This document shows positions 23,161 to 64,000 of a stretch of 64,000 nt of DNA, in pieces; within the stretch, counting starts at the first letter, position 1; every line of letters starts with the position of its first letter. This DNA is from Triplophysa rosa. Lineage: Eukaryota; Chordata; Actinopteri; Cypriniformes; Nemacheilidae. The notes beneath the pieces are model-generated. The model searched no databases, was not told the origin of the DNA, and saw only the letters and a program-made list of their open reading frames with translations. The translations under genes were made by a program, and so were the position numbers. Location: the NCBI RefSeq assembly GCF_024868665.1, contig NC_079890.1:37558504-37622503 (forward strand), read 5' to 3'.

Positions 23161-24526
23161 GTGAGTATTCACATACAGACAGTTTAAAACAAATTTAAGC
23201 TTCGACATCGTTTTAATGATGCTTCTTTTGTCTTCTCCGTTTGCAGTGTGAATGATGTGTTTAAATGCACTCTATCCACTTCTGGATTCGCTTTGAATGA
23301 CTCTTAAAGCATTTAATTCCTATTGATCTGTCTTCATGTAGTGATTCAGCTCACTGTCCACAGCATCCCACGGGTGATTAAAAACCATGAGCTGTCCGTC
23401 AAAATTCAATCAGTGAGACGGTAGGTTATTAGCCCTTCAGCCCCACAGATTTTTAATAAAGTTTATTTGAAACATGAACAACCAGCGAGTGAACTGTGCC
23501 ACTCAAGAATAATGGAATCTTACTGAGGTAACTCTTTGTTTGTCACCCTGAGGATTTTCACTAACGTTGTCTAAATTACAATTGATCTATATTTTTCTTA
23601 CTTTTTGAGTGTTCACTTTTCAAATATTTGTACTTAATCAGTGTTTTTACTTTGGGTGTCAAGCTGTAAAAAAGATGATAAATAATACTTCATGAAGTTG
23701 ATGAATGATTTGAGTGTTCTGGTTCACAACGCTAAGATGCTGTGTCAAATTAAACCGAAAGTTTTCCTGACATCAACACTCATCATACAAACATCAACAA
23801 TGATGACAATCATCAGACAAATTCAGATAAACAGATGAACAGCAATGCATGCTGGGAGTCATGAATGAGTTTTGTACTAAGATGTTACCCAGTATGCCTT
23901 GCAGCATGAAGCTTTCTTTTGTTGAATGTCACTATTGTTGAGTTTCATACACTGATTCTTGATGTCTGATTGATTCACCAATTTAAAGGTTTTGTGTGAG
24001 TGTGTGTGTGTGTGTGTGCGTGCGTGTGTGTGTGTGTGTTTTCTGTCAATTCAAAGAAGTATATTAAGCCATACCACTGCTTTAATCTCACACTGTAGTG
24101 TCACACAATACTCATAAATCAATAACACAATGCACTCAAGAGCAATTATTTAGGTAACTTCACGAAGACTACAATCATTATCACCGGATCCCAATGGATC
24201 TTTCATTGCCTCAACAATTGTATTTTAGCTCACTGTTATAACAGAGAATGAAAACCTAACGTTAAAACACAAGAATCAAGAACCCAACTAAAGCAAATAC
24301 TGATCACAATTATGATGGTTTGTTGAAACTTCTACATTTTTTCAACATTAATTGCGGTTGCAAAAGTGATGTTGATTCAATGGGAACATTTTCCATTGGC
24401 AGCCCAGAATGAGATTGTTTCACAACAATAAAAAGACTGAAAATCTGAAGTTGCACTTCGGCTTCATGTGACTTTGGTGAAATTGCTAATTTCATCCACT
24501 TTTTGACCATTTTGAACGTCTTGACC
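23161..24526. other. Non-coding DNA with a TG microsatellite
   Basis: (TG)n at 23996-24040. Otherwise no exon, no recognisable element. Confidence 0.5.
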
Positions 24527-24650
24527 GTTTCATTTGGACTCGGTCTTGACTTGGACTTGAACCTCTTTGGACTTAGACTTGACTTGGACTCGAACCTCTT
24601 TAGACTCGGTCTTGACTCGGTCTGGTGTTGGACAAAGGTTGACTTGACTA
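24527..24650. repeat. Short tandem repeat of GACTCGG/CTTGACTTGGACT type
   Basis: Repeats of GGACTYGGTCTTGACTTGGA alternate with AACCTCTTT, with two long units visible. The frame over it (LDLDLNLFGLRLDLDSNLF) is a translation of the repeat, not a gene. Confidence 0.7.
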
Positions 24651-27109
24651 CAGCCCTGCCGTACAGATGCTTGAAAATGATGTTTACAGTAAAAATACTG
24701 TACTGTCCACCTTTAAAAAAAGAACATTTTGGAAGAGATTTACAAATGGTGTCTGAACGTGTTTAGGGTAAGTGATGTATTCAACAAATTAGTTTAGACC
24801 ACTGAACTTGGGCATTTGTTTCTGAAATCGGGTTTAGAGTTTTAACAATTGAGGAAAAACTGTAATAGTAGTAGTAGTAATATGTGTTAATGTATAATAA
24901 AGTGTTATAAGGCTTTTTGTTTTGGTGGTCTTTGGATTAATTGGAAGTCATTGGGGGGCCCTGAGTCTTAAAAGGTTGAAAATCAGAGAGAGAGAGAGGA
25001 GGCGTTCTGTCCAGCAGGTTTGATCGAGCGGCTCTTAAAGCGTTTTTGACGCGAGCTGTGGGACAGACATATAGAGAGCAGCTCAGGGTCTGCGTGTGAG
25101 TGTGTGTAGGTCAAACCCTATGTTCTATCTCATCATCTACACTAGCAGTCTGGCTACTTTTATGACCCAGATGGTCATGGCTAATTTATTTAGACGAGTT
25201 TTCATTTGAATTCAAGGTCGCACAGGCGCTTGTACACAGCCGAGTGAGTGAAGTTCTTTAACACCTCTGAGTCACGAAGACCTTTGAGGTTTGACATCTA
25301 TGATTTACTGCTGAACAATCCAGAGGTTCACATTGAAAAATGTGCTTATTCTGAAATCTAAATACAGATAAATGCAGGCTGTATATGTTCTTTAAGTCAT
25401 GAAGCTTTATTTCTAAACATTTGCACATGTGCCGTTACAGCAGTGTGCAACACTCACCTTCTATACACTGATTTCTACGTCACAATTCTGTCCAAAATAA
25501 ACTTAAACGTTTGGAAAACACAACAGAAGTAACAATTAATTTAAACACACATGTGAACTAAAAACTTATCGCGCGCCTAATAAGCTGAAAAACGGGTTAT
25601 TTTAGATGGTCATTTTGACTGTGAGTCAATGGCGCTCTCTGTCAGTTGGGCATACCAAGATGGCGGCGCGATCGCTTCCGGTGGCTTCACCTCCTGCCGT
25701 TGCTTTAGCGTTCTTGGCGCAATCCAGTCATTTATATAGATCAGTGATCCAATCGCACAGCATGGTCGGTGTTGTAAGAGTGTTTCAAAACATTGAAATG
25801 CACTTCATTTTATGTTTCTCTTATGAAACATCTACAATCCACTTTGAACTGGAGAAAAGCCGTGACAAATCTATATTATAGTTTTTACACCGATGAAACT
25901 GTTTCATTATTCCAGATTTTCAGAGGTCAATTGTTTGTTAATTAACGGGTTGATTCACATGAAGCGGTCACATCACAGAATTATGTTCGAGTGGGGTCCT
26001 GTTTTCAGTTCTCGTCTGGTTTTTAGGTACTCGTGTTGAGAGCAGAATCTCACACTAATGCACAGACACACCGAGTCAGACCTTTATAATCGCTGTCACT
26101 CAAGAACACGCAACACCTGAGAGAGAGAGAGAGAGAGAATTAAACATCCACGCAAAAAATCCACTTCATCATCATCATCGTAATGTGACTTTAATGCTTC
26201 TTCTAATCTGATTTTTTCAAAGAAATGTATTGAATTCTGTAGAATATGGATTTAATCCGGTAAAACATTTGAAGTAAAATCTATGTTACACTCTTGTTGG
26301 TAACAGAAATTATTCTTCGTCAAAAAGGACAGTTCGGCCCAAAACAAGTGGGTTGTAGGGTTTTCATCATCACTGGCCCGCAAGCTTCTCTCAGCATCCA
26401 TCTCCACGTCCTGGACTTCTCCTGGTGTTCCTCTTTCACATCACGTCTGTATCTTGAGATTGAGGCAGATGGTCTGGTTCTTTATTAAGCTTCTCTGATC
26501 TCCACCACAGACATCTCTGTGTGCTGTGAATATATACACACGCATAAACATCAATCAGAATTTCACAAAGCGTCTTCTGGCATGCTGTGAGCTCCTCTGT
26601 GTGTGTGAGATGTTTCAGTCATGTGGAAGCTGCCGTGGGTTTCGCGCTACTGTGATTTAAACATATTGACTAGATATAGATATCGTTTTTCTTTAATGGT
26701 GATGTTAAAATAGTTTCTCATATCTTTTTTGGATAAAATTATTTTTGAACATGTGAAATGTATTGTTTCTTGCACATGTTGAATCTGTCTTCTCCCACCA
26801 TTCTATCACTCATTCCTTCATTTAGTTTTTTTTTTCAGATGGGTTGTGAGGTGAGAGGCTGTTACAAGACATGCCGTGTCAGTAGTTACTCACGACTTTG
26901 TCATCAGTATTGTGACTCCTGTGTGTTTTTCTACATTCGGTCTTCATTAGTAATGCAAGGTCAAACCTTCCTGACCGCCATCAATTGAAGCGCACACTGA
27001 GCAGCCAATACTGTTCTCGCCCTCTGTGTTTCACCTGTAGGAGAACACCTGCAGTCGTAAGATCTAGAGATGTACTCCAAAGTACATGACAGGCTTCACA
27101 TTTTTGTTC
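24651..27109. other. Non-coding DNA, no gene identified
   Basis: At 25655-25668 CCAAGATGGCGGCG is a strong YY1-type motif in a locally CpG-richer stretch (25565-25760). The frame there (91 codons) has no recognisable domain. Segment 26790-26990 has a pyrimidine tract and AG but yields only a 12-nt exon before GTGAG. Confidence 0.4.
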
Positions 27110-28500
27110 ACAGCACGGTGCCATAAAAATATCTTACGATACGTTACCAGCTGAAATATCACGATACCAAACAGTATCATGATGCTGTGCAATGTTCATA
27201 GTTGGAATCTAAAAAATATACCTGATTTCCTTAAAGATGACACGCCGTTTCTGCCAATCTCATGTTAATCTTGAGTACCTATACAGTAGTATTGCTTACT
27301 TCGTATCTTCGAAAAGTATTTCGTTTGATCAAATTTATAAAAGAGAGATACAGCTGTGCGATTATTTCCAGAAAAAGACGAGCACCTGGAGACGTGCAGG
27401 GACACACAAAACTACAGCACGAGCACACAATACATCATCGCATTGATTCACTATAAGTTAGTGTTGTTTACATTATACACGTACGCGCCGATTGCCAACA
27501 AAACACAGTCATGTGACTTAGTTTGACTTACCGGGTGCGGTTCATGTTCACGATGCGACCGCGTCATCTATCAGTTTTGAACGATCTCCAAATCACCCAA
27601 ATGCAGTGAACAAACAAACACAGCTAAACTTCCGTCAGCCAAGTGAAGCGGCATTGATGGGCGTGCACTCTCTCAAGCTGGCTGGTTGACGCGTCGGGCG
27701 TGCTCTTTTTCTCACGCTCATGAATAGTGAATCGAGCACAGAAATACTACTGCATACGTTCAAGTCGTTTTTTTTACAAGTTGACCATGTTAAGCTTGAG
27801 AAGCCAGCACGTTTAACAGTGTAAAGAAGTCAGAATGCATGAAATAGCATGTTACCTCCGCTTTAATACACAAATCTAAATGAAACATTTTGTATTTACT
27901 ATACACTCTAAAAAAATGGTGCTACATAGCACTAAAAGTGGTTCTTGGCTCGTAATCATAGGGTAACCACTTTAAGTGCTAAATAGAACCATAACTTGGT
28001 TCTTTTCAAAGGTTCTTCAGCGGTTCTTTGGGATGACTGAGGTGCTATATAGAACCTTTGAAGAGCCATACAGGGGTTAAACAGGTTCTTTATAGTCATC
28101 CTAAAGAACCTCTAGAGAACCACTGAAGAACCAAGATATAGTTCTGTATAGCACTTAATGTGATTCCCCTATGATTACAAACCAATAACCACTTTTAGTG
28201 CTATATAGAAACATTTTCTTTAGAGTTTAGTACCTGTAAACTCTATTATACTGTACATTACTATTTTTGCAGTATTAACTATATTAATTGGATAAATTGT
28301 AGCAAATACTATAGTATACTTGAATATTTACTACAATTTTTTTATTTATTTTGTCTACAATTTTTTTTTTAATTTACTGTAGTAACTTAGATTATTACTA
28401 TTACGGTACTATCGTTTAAAGAAATTGAGCCGCATCGCGGGTATTTTTAAACTTAAGCAGCGCGATGCTATACCGTAGCACCGGTACACCGTGCAACCTA
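27110..28500. mobile_element. Decayed repeat complex with a nested foldback MITE
   Basis: The outer parts (ACGATACGTTACCAGC... and ...CCGTAGCACCGGTACACCGT) look like the two ends of an older DNA element. Nested at 27904-28229 is a foldback MITE whose ends ACTCTAAAAAAATGGTGCTA and TAGTGCTATATAGAAACATT + TTCTTTAGAGT pair through GGTTCT/AGAACC repeats. The stretch 28230-28430 is AT-rich TAGTA sequence. Confidence 0.6.
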
Positions 28501-29778
28501 CTGTATAATTTAAATGCACAAAAACGCATGTATATACTTTACATACAAATACCAATGAAATCACCCTGGATGGAGAAGTGTAAAACATAGCAGCAACAGT
28601 AAAATATATAAAAATATAAGAGTCAAAATATAGAAATTTCTCAAGGCAAAATACATGGACACACTAGCTAATGTGTGCCGTCTAAAGTTAAGTGAAATGT
28701 GACTTTGCCTCTTATTAAAGTTATACATTTGGGATACTAAATGTGAAGTCCGTTTCTCTCACTGCCATACATGCATGTAAATATTATTGGTTAAAAACTG
28801 TTGTTGTTGGTTTGCCCTTTGGCTGAAACACATCCTGCGGTTCTTTGTCATCATGATTAAAATGTTTCGAGCGATTGACAGCATCTCCAAAGAGGAAAGA
28901 GGCGAGAGAAAGAGCTTTAGAAAAGAGCGAGACTGAAGGTCGACTCTCAGAGCCCCACAGGACTGTATTGTGCCTCCACCGAACAACAGCCACAGTAAAA
29001 GAAAAGAGATGGAGAAAGAAAAGTAAATGTGATCATAGCCGTGACATTCATAAGCGACGGTCACCGACTCCTACACATTTAATGTCATTTATGGGGTTTA
29101 CAGTTTCTGCCAGTTCAGTATGTCGACTCATAACCCATATTCAACCAGTGTGAGTGCGTCTTACATTTACATTTAGTCATTTAGCAGACGCTTTTATCCA
29201 AAGCGACTTACAAATGAGGTAAACAAAAGGACAACAACAAGCATAAGTGCAATAAAACTGGTCTCATATAGCCTACCACAGTATACAAAGCTATATATTT
29301 TTTATTATTATTTTTGGCTAGAAAGTGTAGAAAAGAGATAGAAGTCAGATCTGATCAGTCAGGTGCTGACGGAAGAGATGTGTTTTCTAACCTAACCCTA
29401 ACCAGATTTTAAGTTGCTTTAATAAAAAAAGCAAGCACTTGGGTGCCGTAAGTGTAACAAAACCAACTTCTGGCTAACTCCTAACAATAAGAGCTATATT
29501 TAGCTTATTTAGTGTGTGTTAAAAATAACAGCTATATCAGAAATATATCTTACCTGAAACAAACTTAATTCAATTATGGACAGTGGTTCCACATAATGGA
29601 AACATGTTATCTCTACTTAAATGCTTTTAGTAGGATGAACTTAATTGATTCAAGTTATTTGGACATTATTTGGACATGGTTGTTTAAGTTTACTCAGTTC
29701 AGTTGAGTTCATCATACATTAAGTATTTGAGTAGAGACAACATATTTCTGTTGTGTGGAACCACTGTCCATAATTTAA
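28501..29778. other. Non-coding DNA with a teleost interspersed repeat motif
   Basis: At 29163-29216, TTTAGTCATTTAGCAGACGC then TTTTATCCAAAGCGACTTAC is a motif spread through teleost genomes. A related piece occurs at 48421-48470. No exon seen. Confidence 0.5.
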
Positions 29779-29782
29779 TTAA

Positions 29783-30183
29783 AGTGATAGTTCACCCAAA
29801 AATGAAAATTCTGTCATCATTTACTCGCCCTCAAGTTGTTTCAAACCTGTGTAAATGTATTTGTTATGTTGAACACCGAGAAAGATATTTGGAAGAATGC
29901 AATTTTCAGTTCTGGGACATCATTCACTACCATAGTAGAAAATAAATTATTTTTGAATAATATATGAAGAATTTAGGAAAGCAAACAGTTCTGTGGCACT
30001 TTTGACTGCCATTGTAATTGTTCCTACTATGGTAGTCAATGATGTCCCAGAACTGAAAATCGCTAAACTTCTTCCAAATATCTTTGTCTGTGTTCATCAG
30101 AACAAAGAAGTTTATACAGATTTGGAACAACTTGAGGGTGGGTAAATGAAGACAGAATTTTTATTTTTGGGTGAACTGTCCCT
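29783..30183. mobile_element. TTAA-flanked palindromic MITE
   Basis: The ends AGTGATAGTTCACCC and GGGTGAACTGTCCCT are inverted repeats, flanked by TTAA on both sides (29779-29782 and 30184-30187). AAAATTCTGTCATCATTTAC and CCAAATATCTTTGTCTGTGT also pair in reverse with the other half. TTAA duplications fit Kolobok or piggyBac-type transposition. Related copies are at 35354, 37421 and 63473. Confidence 0.85.
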
Positions 30184-30187
30184 TTAA

Positions 30188-33100
30188 GTTAGTTTAAAGC
30201 AGTTTCAGTGTATTATAATTGCTACATTTTCATCAAGCGGTTAATGTCCAGTATGTCCAATGCTGATATGAAAATGAAAATGCTAGATGTTGAAGTCTTT
30301 AGGACTTTTAAAGTTTAAAGATGATATGTAGAGCACATCAGTCTCTGTTCTGTGTGTGCATTGACCTGAAGTGAATCAAACTCAACCAGAACTGTTTTGT
30401 CAGAACTGATATCATACTGCTTACATTATTTTCCTGTTTATTACCGTAAAGCTGAATCAGTCTGTATTTGATAAAAGTCACCTGCAAATAAAGGTGACCT
30501 AAGAGTGTTAAATGTGTAAATGTAAGTGTGGTGGTTTCTAATGATGAAGGGCAGCAGAATCCGCACGATCCTGAATGTATAACACGATCTGCTGTCACTC
30601 ACACGTCACAGCTTCACACCCATTCAGTCATTCTGACAGACATCTATTGGGTTTTTCCTCTAACGTAACATTTCACGTCCACGTTTCTTCAGATAAATTG
30701 ACAGAATGTCAGAAGCCACAGAAACGCAAGAAGGTTTCCAGAAAATAACCACAAATGAACTGTAAATTGACTATTCCAAAGACTTTTACAACTTGACGAA
30801 GGCTGATTTAAACACACTTATGCGTCATATCATGCAATATAATATACAACAACTTTGAAACATTATCAAGGTTTATTTATATGCAGAAGCATGCGTTTGT
30901 TTACCAGGGATTTGTTATTTAAAGTGTGTGTGAGGATGCATAAATATCTGACCAAAGAGTGAATCGTCTGTAATCTCGCTTCTGCAAAACAACGCACAGT
31001 AGTTTTTATCTTGGTCAGTCACAATTGAAGATTCCACATTCGATGCCCACTGATCTTCCATAATTTGTCTTTTTTATGCAGTTTTTTAATGCGCGCTAAT
31101 TCTTGAAGCTAATCTCAAGATTGAGTTTGTTTACTTATGTCTAACATGAAACCCTGCAGTAACACATGGCAAAATATGTTTTTATAATTACACAAAACGT
31201 GACACCTTTGATTTATGACCAAATATAAAATTAATGAATGTGAAATAATTCAGTTGGGTTTGATGTGGATTCAAGGTCGAAAGGAAATTGCAATGTCTCT
31301 CTCATCCTTTGAAATATCAGGAGCTGTCTGTTACATTGACCTCTTCTTTCTCACGTACTGAAACTATTCAGAATCCTGCTCTATTCATTCCAAACGTCAA
31401 AACACTGTAGGAACATTCACTCAGGGAAAAATAAATGATGTGTGAAAAGTCATATACAACATGCAGAAAATAACATATAGTAACTGTAGTTAACTGACCA
31501 AATGTAGTAAATACAGTAGTATACTTTGGTATTTACTACAGTAAACTGTAGTAAATTATACTGAAGTGGTATATTATTTGGAAGTATATTTATTACCACA
31601 CTTTAATGTATAGGGCAGTATTCTGTAGTATTATTGTAGTATAATAAATTCATAAACTGCAGTCAATACCATAATATTTACTATAGTAAACTGTAGTATA
31701 CTGTGGTATATTAAATGGATTACTACAATTTCATAACATACAATATTCTGTGGTATTAACTATAGTGAATTGATAAACTGTAGTATACGTTTGTATTTGA
31801 AACTGTTGTTTTATAGTATAATGTGGAATATTATAGTATCTACACTTGTTAATATACAGTATACCATAATATTCTGTAATATTTCGACGAGCTGTAGAAA
31901 ATACTGTAGTATAATATTTACTATGGCAATATGGTAAGGTTCAAAACATTGTAGCATCTAGGAATTTTACTTCAATTTACTGAGGAACACTACTTTCTCA
32001 TATGGTAGCCTCCAAAGATTATGCTAATTTTATACATATAGATTTTCTGCATCTGAAAAAAATGTTCCAGTGTCCCCCCGGTGAATCTTGGTCATTTTCA
32101 TAATTGAGTGTGCATTATCTGTAACAGTGATGTCATGAAATGTGTGATGTGGTGAGCATATAAACAGGACAATAAACAGTGATAATTTACAGTGTGATGT
32201 GACCGGAGTCCAGAGAGATGAACATTCTGATGATCTGTGACTCTCAGCTGCTGATGTTGAAGGTTCAGACGATCGTGTGTTCATGTGTACAAAAATAGTA
32301 ACATTCAGTCTGAAAGGTTATGATCAATTCTGTCAAACAAAGAGGCTTTCTCGCTTTCCAGTCATAAAAACAGTATTAACCCTTTTTAATTTTACAATTA
32401 GTAAGTTTTCCATATAGTGAATCTTCTAGAAGATGTGTTATTTTTCACTAAAGGGGCAGAAGTATGGGTGACTTTATGTGTACAGTAACAATATAAATGG
32501 GAACACGCAGGGAGTGCCAAGGTCAACATGTGCTTCCCAGGTAGACCAACCTCAGTTTCCATAGAAACACACAAAGATGTAGAGGTCAATGTGGCTACCA
32601 AGAGCGACATTCCAACAGGCTTTCAAAAAGATCAATATACTGGATTTCCACCTACGGTTTGAAAATACCTTTTTAGCCTTTTAAGTTCTTTAATAGCTTA
32701 TTAAATGTGTGCATAATGCAATATTTTACTATTAATACTCTAGCTTGTGATGGACTTTCATGCATAAATTCAATAAATATGTGATAAATCAGCTTTGGGC
32801 TCAACACATCTTAACATCATCTACAATCCACCTCTCTTTACTATCACCTCTTGAAACGCTTTAATGCGCAGATGCACATATTCAAAATGGATTGAACTCA
32901 AGCTCAGATAAATATCGTTGAGATTTGCATGAAGTCATACGTTTTCTCTCATTTTGCACGATGAAGTCCAGCCAGATCTTACCGACATCACACCAGCAGA
33001 TGGCGCCAGAACCCACCATTAAACCCCAGTCATCAGGTCACAGCATCTTTTGAATTATAAATTATATTAGATATATTTTTGTTTGTGTTATCAGGTTTTT

Positions 33101-33877
33101 GTGTTAATAAAAACAACCCAACTGCAGTTTGATTGATATTACTTGGAACTCACAATAAAAAACATGATTTTCGAAACCTTTTAATAAGGGAGTTATCTGT
33201 TTTTGCAAATCAACTCGTTTATTAAAATGTTTATTGGCTATGAGTCGTACAATATGTGTCTGGGGTAAAGGGGCATTGCAATTGACATCCGATAAATGCA
33301 TGCAGCATCCGATCAACTGTTTTATAATTGCATGAACACTGGCCGCATAAAAAAAAAAGATGTTTCAAAGGCAGTAACTACAAAAAAACAATGACAGCAA
33401 ACAGGAATAAGATCAACATATTTTATCGGTTACAAAAAAGCTAAAGTTCTCCAGCAAAGTCTGAAACTTGAATTCTGAGAAACTGAAGTTTAAAACAAAT
33501 TCATATACAAATTCCAAGCTTAAAACGACACGCTTTTGTATAAATCAATTTTAAGAAGTAAAAAACTGTATAATGGCATTAGAAATGGAACATTTGGAAC
33601 AATAATATACTGTACATTCATACAAGACATCAACGCTTATGTCCTAAACAAACACATTCTGAATGTCATACTTTCATAAAAAAATGTCCACTGAATGTAG
33701 TTCAGATGTGCTAATTTCATTTCCACAAAGATGATATCAAACTTTAATAAAAGCTTATTCTAATCTGTTGTGCAAGGTTGTCAACAAAATCTGATGCTTA
33801 TGGTACACGATGTTAGATAAAGTTCAAATTAAATTGCTCTACATGCTCTTATGTCACTTCTCTTTACATTATGACAC
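30188..33877. other. Non-coding DNA between the MITE and METTL4
   Basis: AT-rich. Segment 31480-31940 is an old repeat built of CAGTA/TAGTA (for example TGTAGTAAATACAGTAGTAT) with partial inverted symmetry. No exon with both a domain and splice sites was found. Confidence 0.5.
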
Positions 33878-33883
33878 TTTTAT
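33878..33883 (-). terminator. mettl4: Candidate METTL4 polyadenylation signal AATAAA
   Basis: A canonical AATAAA lies only about 11 bp after the METTL4 stop codon on the minus strand. If it is used, the 3' UTR is very short. Further AATAAA hexamers occur downstream, so the true cleavage site is uncertain. Confidence 0.4.
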
Positions 33884-33894
33884 TAAAGTGTTCA

Positions 33895-37999
<4,105 letters not shown>

Positions 38000-38021
38000 T
38001 AATATAATATAGTCAAAATGT

Positions 38022-38105
38022 TCAAAAATCGCAGGAATTTCTCCAGAGAATTTCTGTAATATGCTTTATTTGACAACCTGCACGTGAACGACTGCACGCC
38101 GCCAT
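38022..38105 (-). promoter_or_regulatory. Upstream ORF of METTL4 (27 codons)
   Basis: An ATG inside AAACATGGCGGCG opens a 27-codon frame that stops 22 bases before the METTL4 start codon. Its ATG context (A at -3, G at +4) is strong. It matters only if transcription starts upstream of 38105, which the sequence alone cannot show. Confidence 0.35.
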
Positions 38106-38109
38106 GTTT
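38097..38109 (-). promoter_or_regulatory. YY1-like motif near METTL4 start
   Basis: AAACATGGCGGCG fits the AANATGGCGGC consensus for YY1, which often lies just downstream of TATA-less promoters. It is about 100 bp upstream of the METTL4 start codon. Confidence 0.4.
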
Positions 38110-38732
38110 TTTTTAGTTGCGTCACCATTGTTTTGATTCATTGTGCCGACTCGACTCGCGTAAACGGTTCAGTCGAATGAATCTTTTCAAAGGCTGGTTT
38201 GATCATGTTATAAGCATTAATGTTTAAATATGCGATGTGCTGAATTATTCTCACATTATCTTACTTAAAAGTGAATGATTTACTCAGCAAGTGATATACA
38301 GTATGGTCGTGCAGGTGACAAATATTTACTTTTGAAATCCAATTTTGTGTAACATTTTATTAATTTCATTTGTAGTTGCGATAGACACAGGATTATGGCC
38401 ACATTAAAGGTGAAATAAAATCACGAGGTTAAAGTCGTAGTATTTTGAGAATAAAAATTACGAGAATAAAGTAGAAAATTAGTATAATGCAGTATAAGTT
38501 TACACATTTACTATAATAAAACCTGTGGTAGATTTTCATAAGAGCAGGGCTCTGCTTGCCCTGTGTGGTTTATTAATAATGAATGTATTACATTTTTATC
38601 TGTTCACATCACTCCAGACGCATACACGTCAATCTCGTAATTTTGTCTTAAATTCTCTTTCGTATTTAGTTATCTTTCAATGTTTGTGTCTATCCATAAG
38701 AAAAAGTCGATACAGACTTTTAACCTCTATCA

Positions 38733-39190
38733 GCTCCTCACTGCAGAAAGCGAGATCCACGGGGCAAGGTTGGATCCAGATCCAGGCTCCTCCCATTGCA
38801 TTGTGATTGGACGACACTGGATCCAGTCTCCTCCCACTACGTCTTGATTGATCGATTGGTGGACACGTCATACTCGTGTTGTTGCTCTACCATTTCCGCA
38901 TTAAGTCGAAACTAAAGTTATTAATTTGACAGAAAAACAAACTAGCTGAATACAAACTTTATTTACTAACGCGTTTCTAATGACATATTTTAGTAGATTT
39001 AGGTTTAGGGTAAGGGTTTGGGTTAACATATTTAACTGTGATCATTACATACAGGCGTACGCTAAATTATGATTACATTGATAAGAGCAAACGTTGGCGA
39101 CCACGGTATATAAAGAATATAAAGTGGGCGGAGTCGGATCTGGATCCAACCACGCGCCCTGAATGTTGTGTTCTGCAGTGAGGACCGTCT
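38733..39190. mobile_element. Foldback MITE between METTL4 and SMCHD1
   Basis: TCCTCACTGCAGAA and GGTTGGATCCAGATCC on the left recur inverted on the right (GGATCTGGATCCAACC, TTCTGCAGTGAGGA). CTCCTCCCA and GGGCGGAG GC boxes are in the arms. No coding potential. Confidence 0.75.
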
Positions 39191-39452
39191 CCTATGTTGT
39201 CCATACTGCATACTACAGAGATAACACGAGTAGTACACAGAGCGCTACTCTGGACACGCCCTGTGTTTTGTCAGCGCGTGGATCTTGTCAACAGTCGATC
39301 ATCACGCAGCTCGAGCGTCATGACGCTGCTGAAGTGAAACGGAATTCATGAGGCGCCAAAGTCTTTGAATTCGCATGTCCACGCAAAATATCGCATTCGC
39401 GGACCATTAGATGCGTTGACATCGAGCCTCAGATCCGCAGCCGTGGATAAAG

Positions 39453-39473
39453 ATGGCAGAGGTGCAGCGGTGA
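39453..39473 (+). promoter_or_regulatory. Upstream mini-ORF in the SMCHD1 leader
   Basis: ATG GCA GAG GTG CAG CGG TGA codes six residues (MAEVQR) 63 bp before the main start, in a strong context (AAAGATGG). Its end, GCAGCG|GTGAGC, is also a good splice-donor sequence, so this could be the rim of an alternative first exon. Confidence 0.4.
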
Positions 39474-39536
39474 GCTCGCGGAGGGTGAACGCGTATTTCA
39501 GATATCGCTGATTGGCTGCTCTGTATCGATACGAAC

Positions 39537-63925
<24,389 letters not shown>

Positions 63926-64000
63926 GTATGGGAAATACACACACAAAGACATCATAATGATAAGGTTGTTGCCTCACATCTGCATGCGCATCTCTCCATT

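Larger units (their letters stand above)
38110..39532. promoter_or_regulatory. Divergent METTL4-SMCHD1 intergenic region
   Basis: This roughly 1.4-kb gap separates the two divergent genes. It contains AT-rich unique DNA (38110-38730), a foldback MITE (38733-39190) and a CpG-rich stretch (39190-39532) that is the likely SMCHD1 promoter and leader. No NDC80 exon or other coding segment is visible. Confidence 0.5.

Noticed and set aside
25606..25881. A 91-codon frame beginning near a YY1 motif
   Set aside because: No recognisable domain, no good donor, and repetitive-looking CpG context. The YY1-type motif itself is noted in the feature list.
26838..26851. Tiny exon after a T-rich tract (ATGGGTTGTGAG|GTGAGA)
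   Set aside because: Twelve nucleotides with nothing to join in phase; pyrimidine tract plus AG is common by chance in this AT-rich DNA.
38110..39532. NDC80 exons expected from mammalian gene order
   Set aside because: No coiled-coil or calponin-homology coding segment is visible on either strand between METTL4 and SMCHD1.

Overview
The window is nuclear DNA from a teleost fish, most likely a cypriniform (carp, minnow or zebrafish relative). It shows long introns, GT-AG splicing, dense CA/TG microsatellites and many DNA-transposon families (Tc1/mariner, hAT, TTAA-flanked MITEs, foldback MITEs) of the kind that fills cyprinid genomes. There is no bacterial or organellar signature. Two protein-coding genes can be read with confidence. 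The rest is intergenic or intronic DNA made largely of transposon debris.

Layout. Positions 1-33,800 hold no gene I can name. There are four short candidate exons on the + strand (3,536; 15,716; 15,820; 22,953) that stay in frame when joined and may belong to one unrecognised gene. The large mobile elements here are a nearly complete Penelope-like element (9,617-12,639, minus), an intact Tc1/mariner-type transposon with a 346-residue transposase (13,638-14,858), the 3' end of a Ty3/gypsy element with a 33-bp minisatellite (20,522-21,830) and a non-autonomous hAT element with a perfect 8-bp target duplication (21,951-22,885). METTL4, an MT-A70-type adenine methyltransferase, lies on the minus strand in eight exons (37,999 down to 33,895) and is complete: 428 codons, every junction in phase. 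SMCHD1, a non-canonical SMC protein with a GHKL ATPase, starts at 39,537 on the + strand. Twenty-three exons are in the window (about 914 codons) and the gene runs off the right edge.

The two genes stand head to head, about 1.5 kb apart start codon to start codon. Each has an AACATGGCGG (YY1-like) motif near its start. A 0.45-kb foldback MITE lies between them, and NDC80, which separates them in mammals, is not there. Functionally they share a chromatin theme: METTL4 is an N6-adenine methyltransferase, and SMCHD1 is an epigenetic silencer.

SMCHD1 introns hold most of the unusual structure. Intron 11 is a 2.8-kb array of about 67 copies of a 42-bp unit that resembles the exon 11 splice donor and carries both donor-like and acceptor-like motifs. 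Intron 2 holds a 1.77-kb hAT element. Intron 16 holds nested MITEs, and intron 20 a foldback. Intron 21 (8.4 kb) holds a retrovirus-like LTR and leader split by a 2.1-kb hAT, a second hAT, and a decayed Tc1 copy that itself carries a 193-bp hAT; the whole block lies between two copies of a roughly 38-bp sequence.
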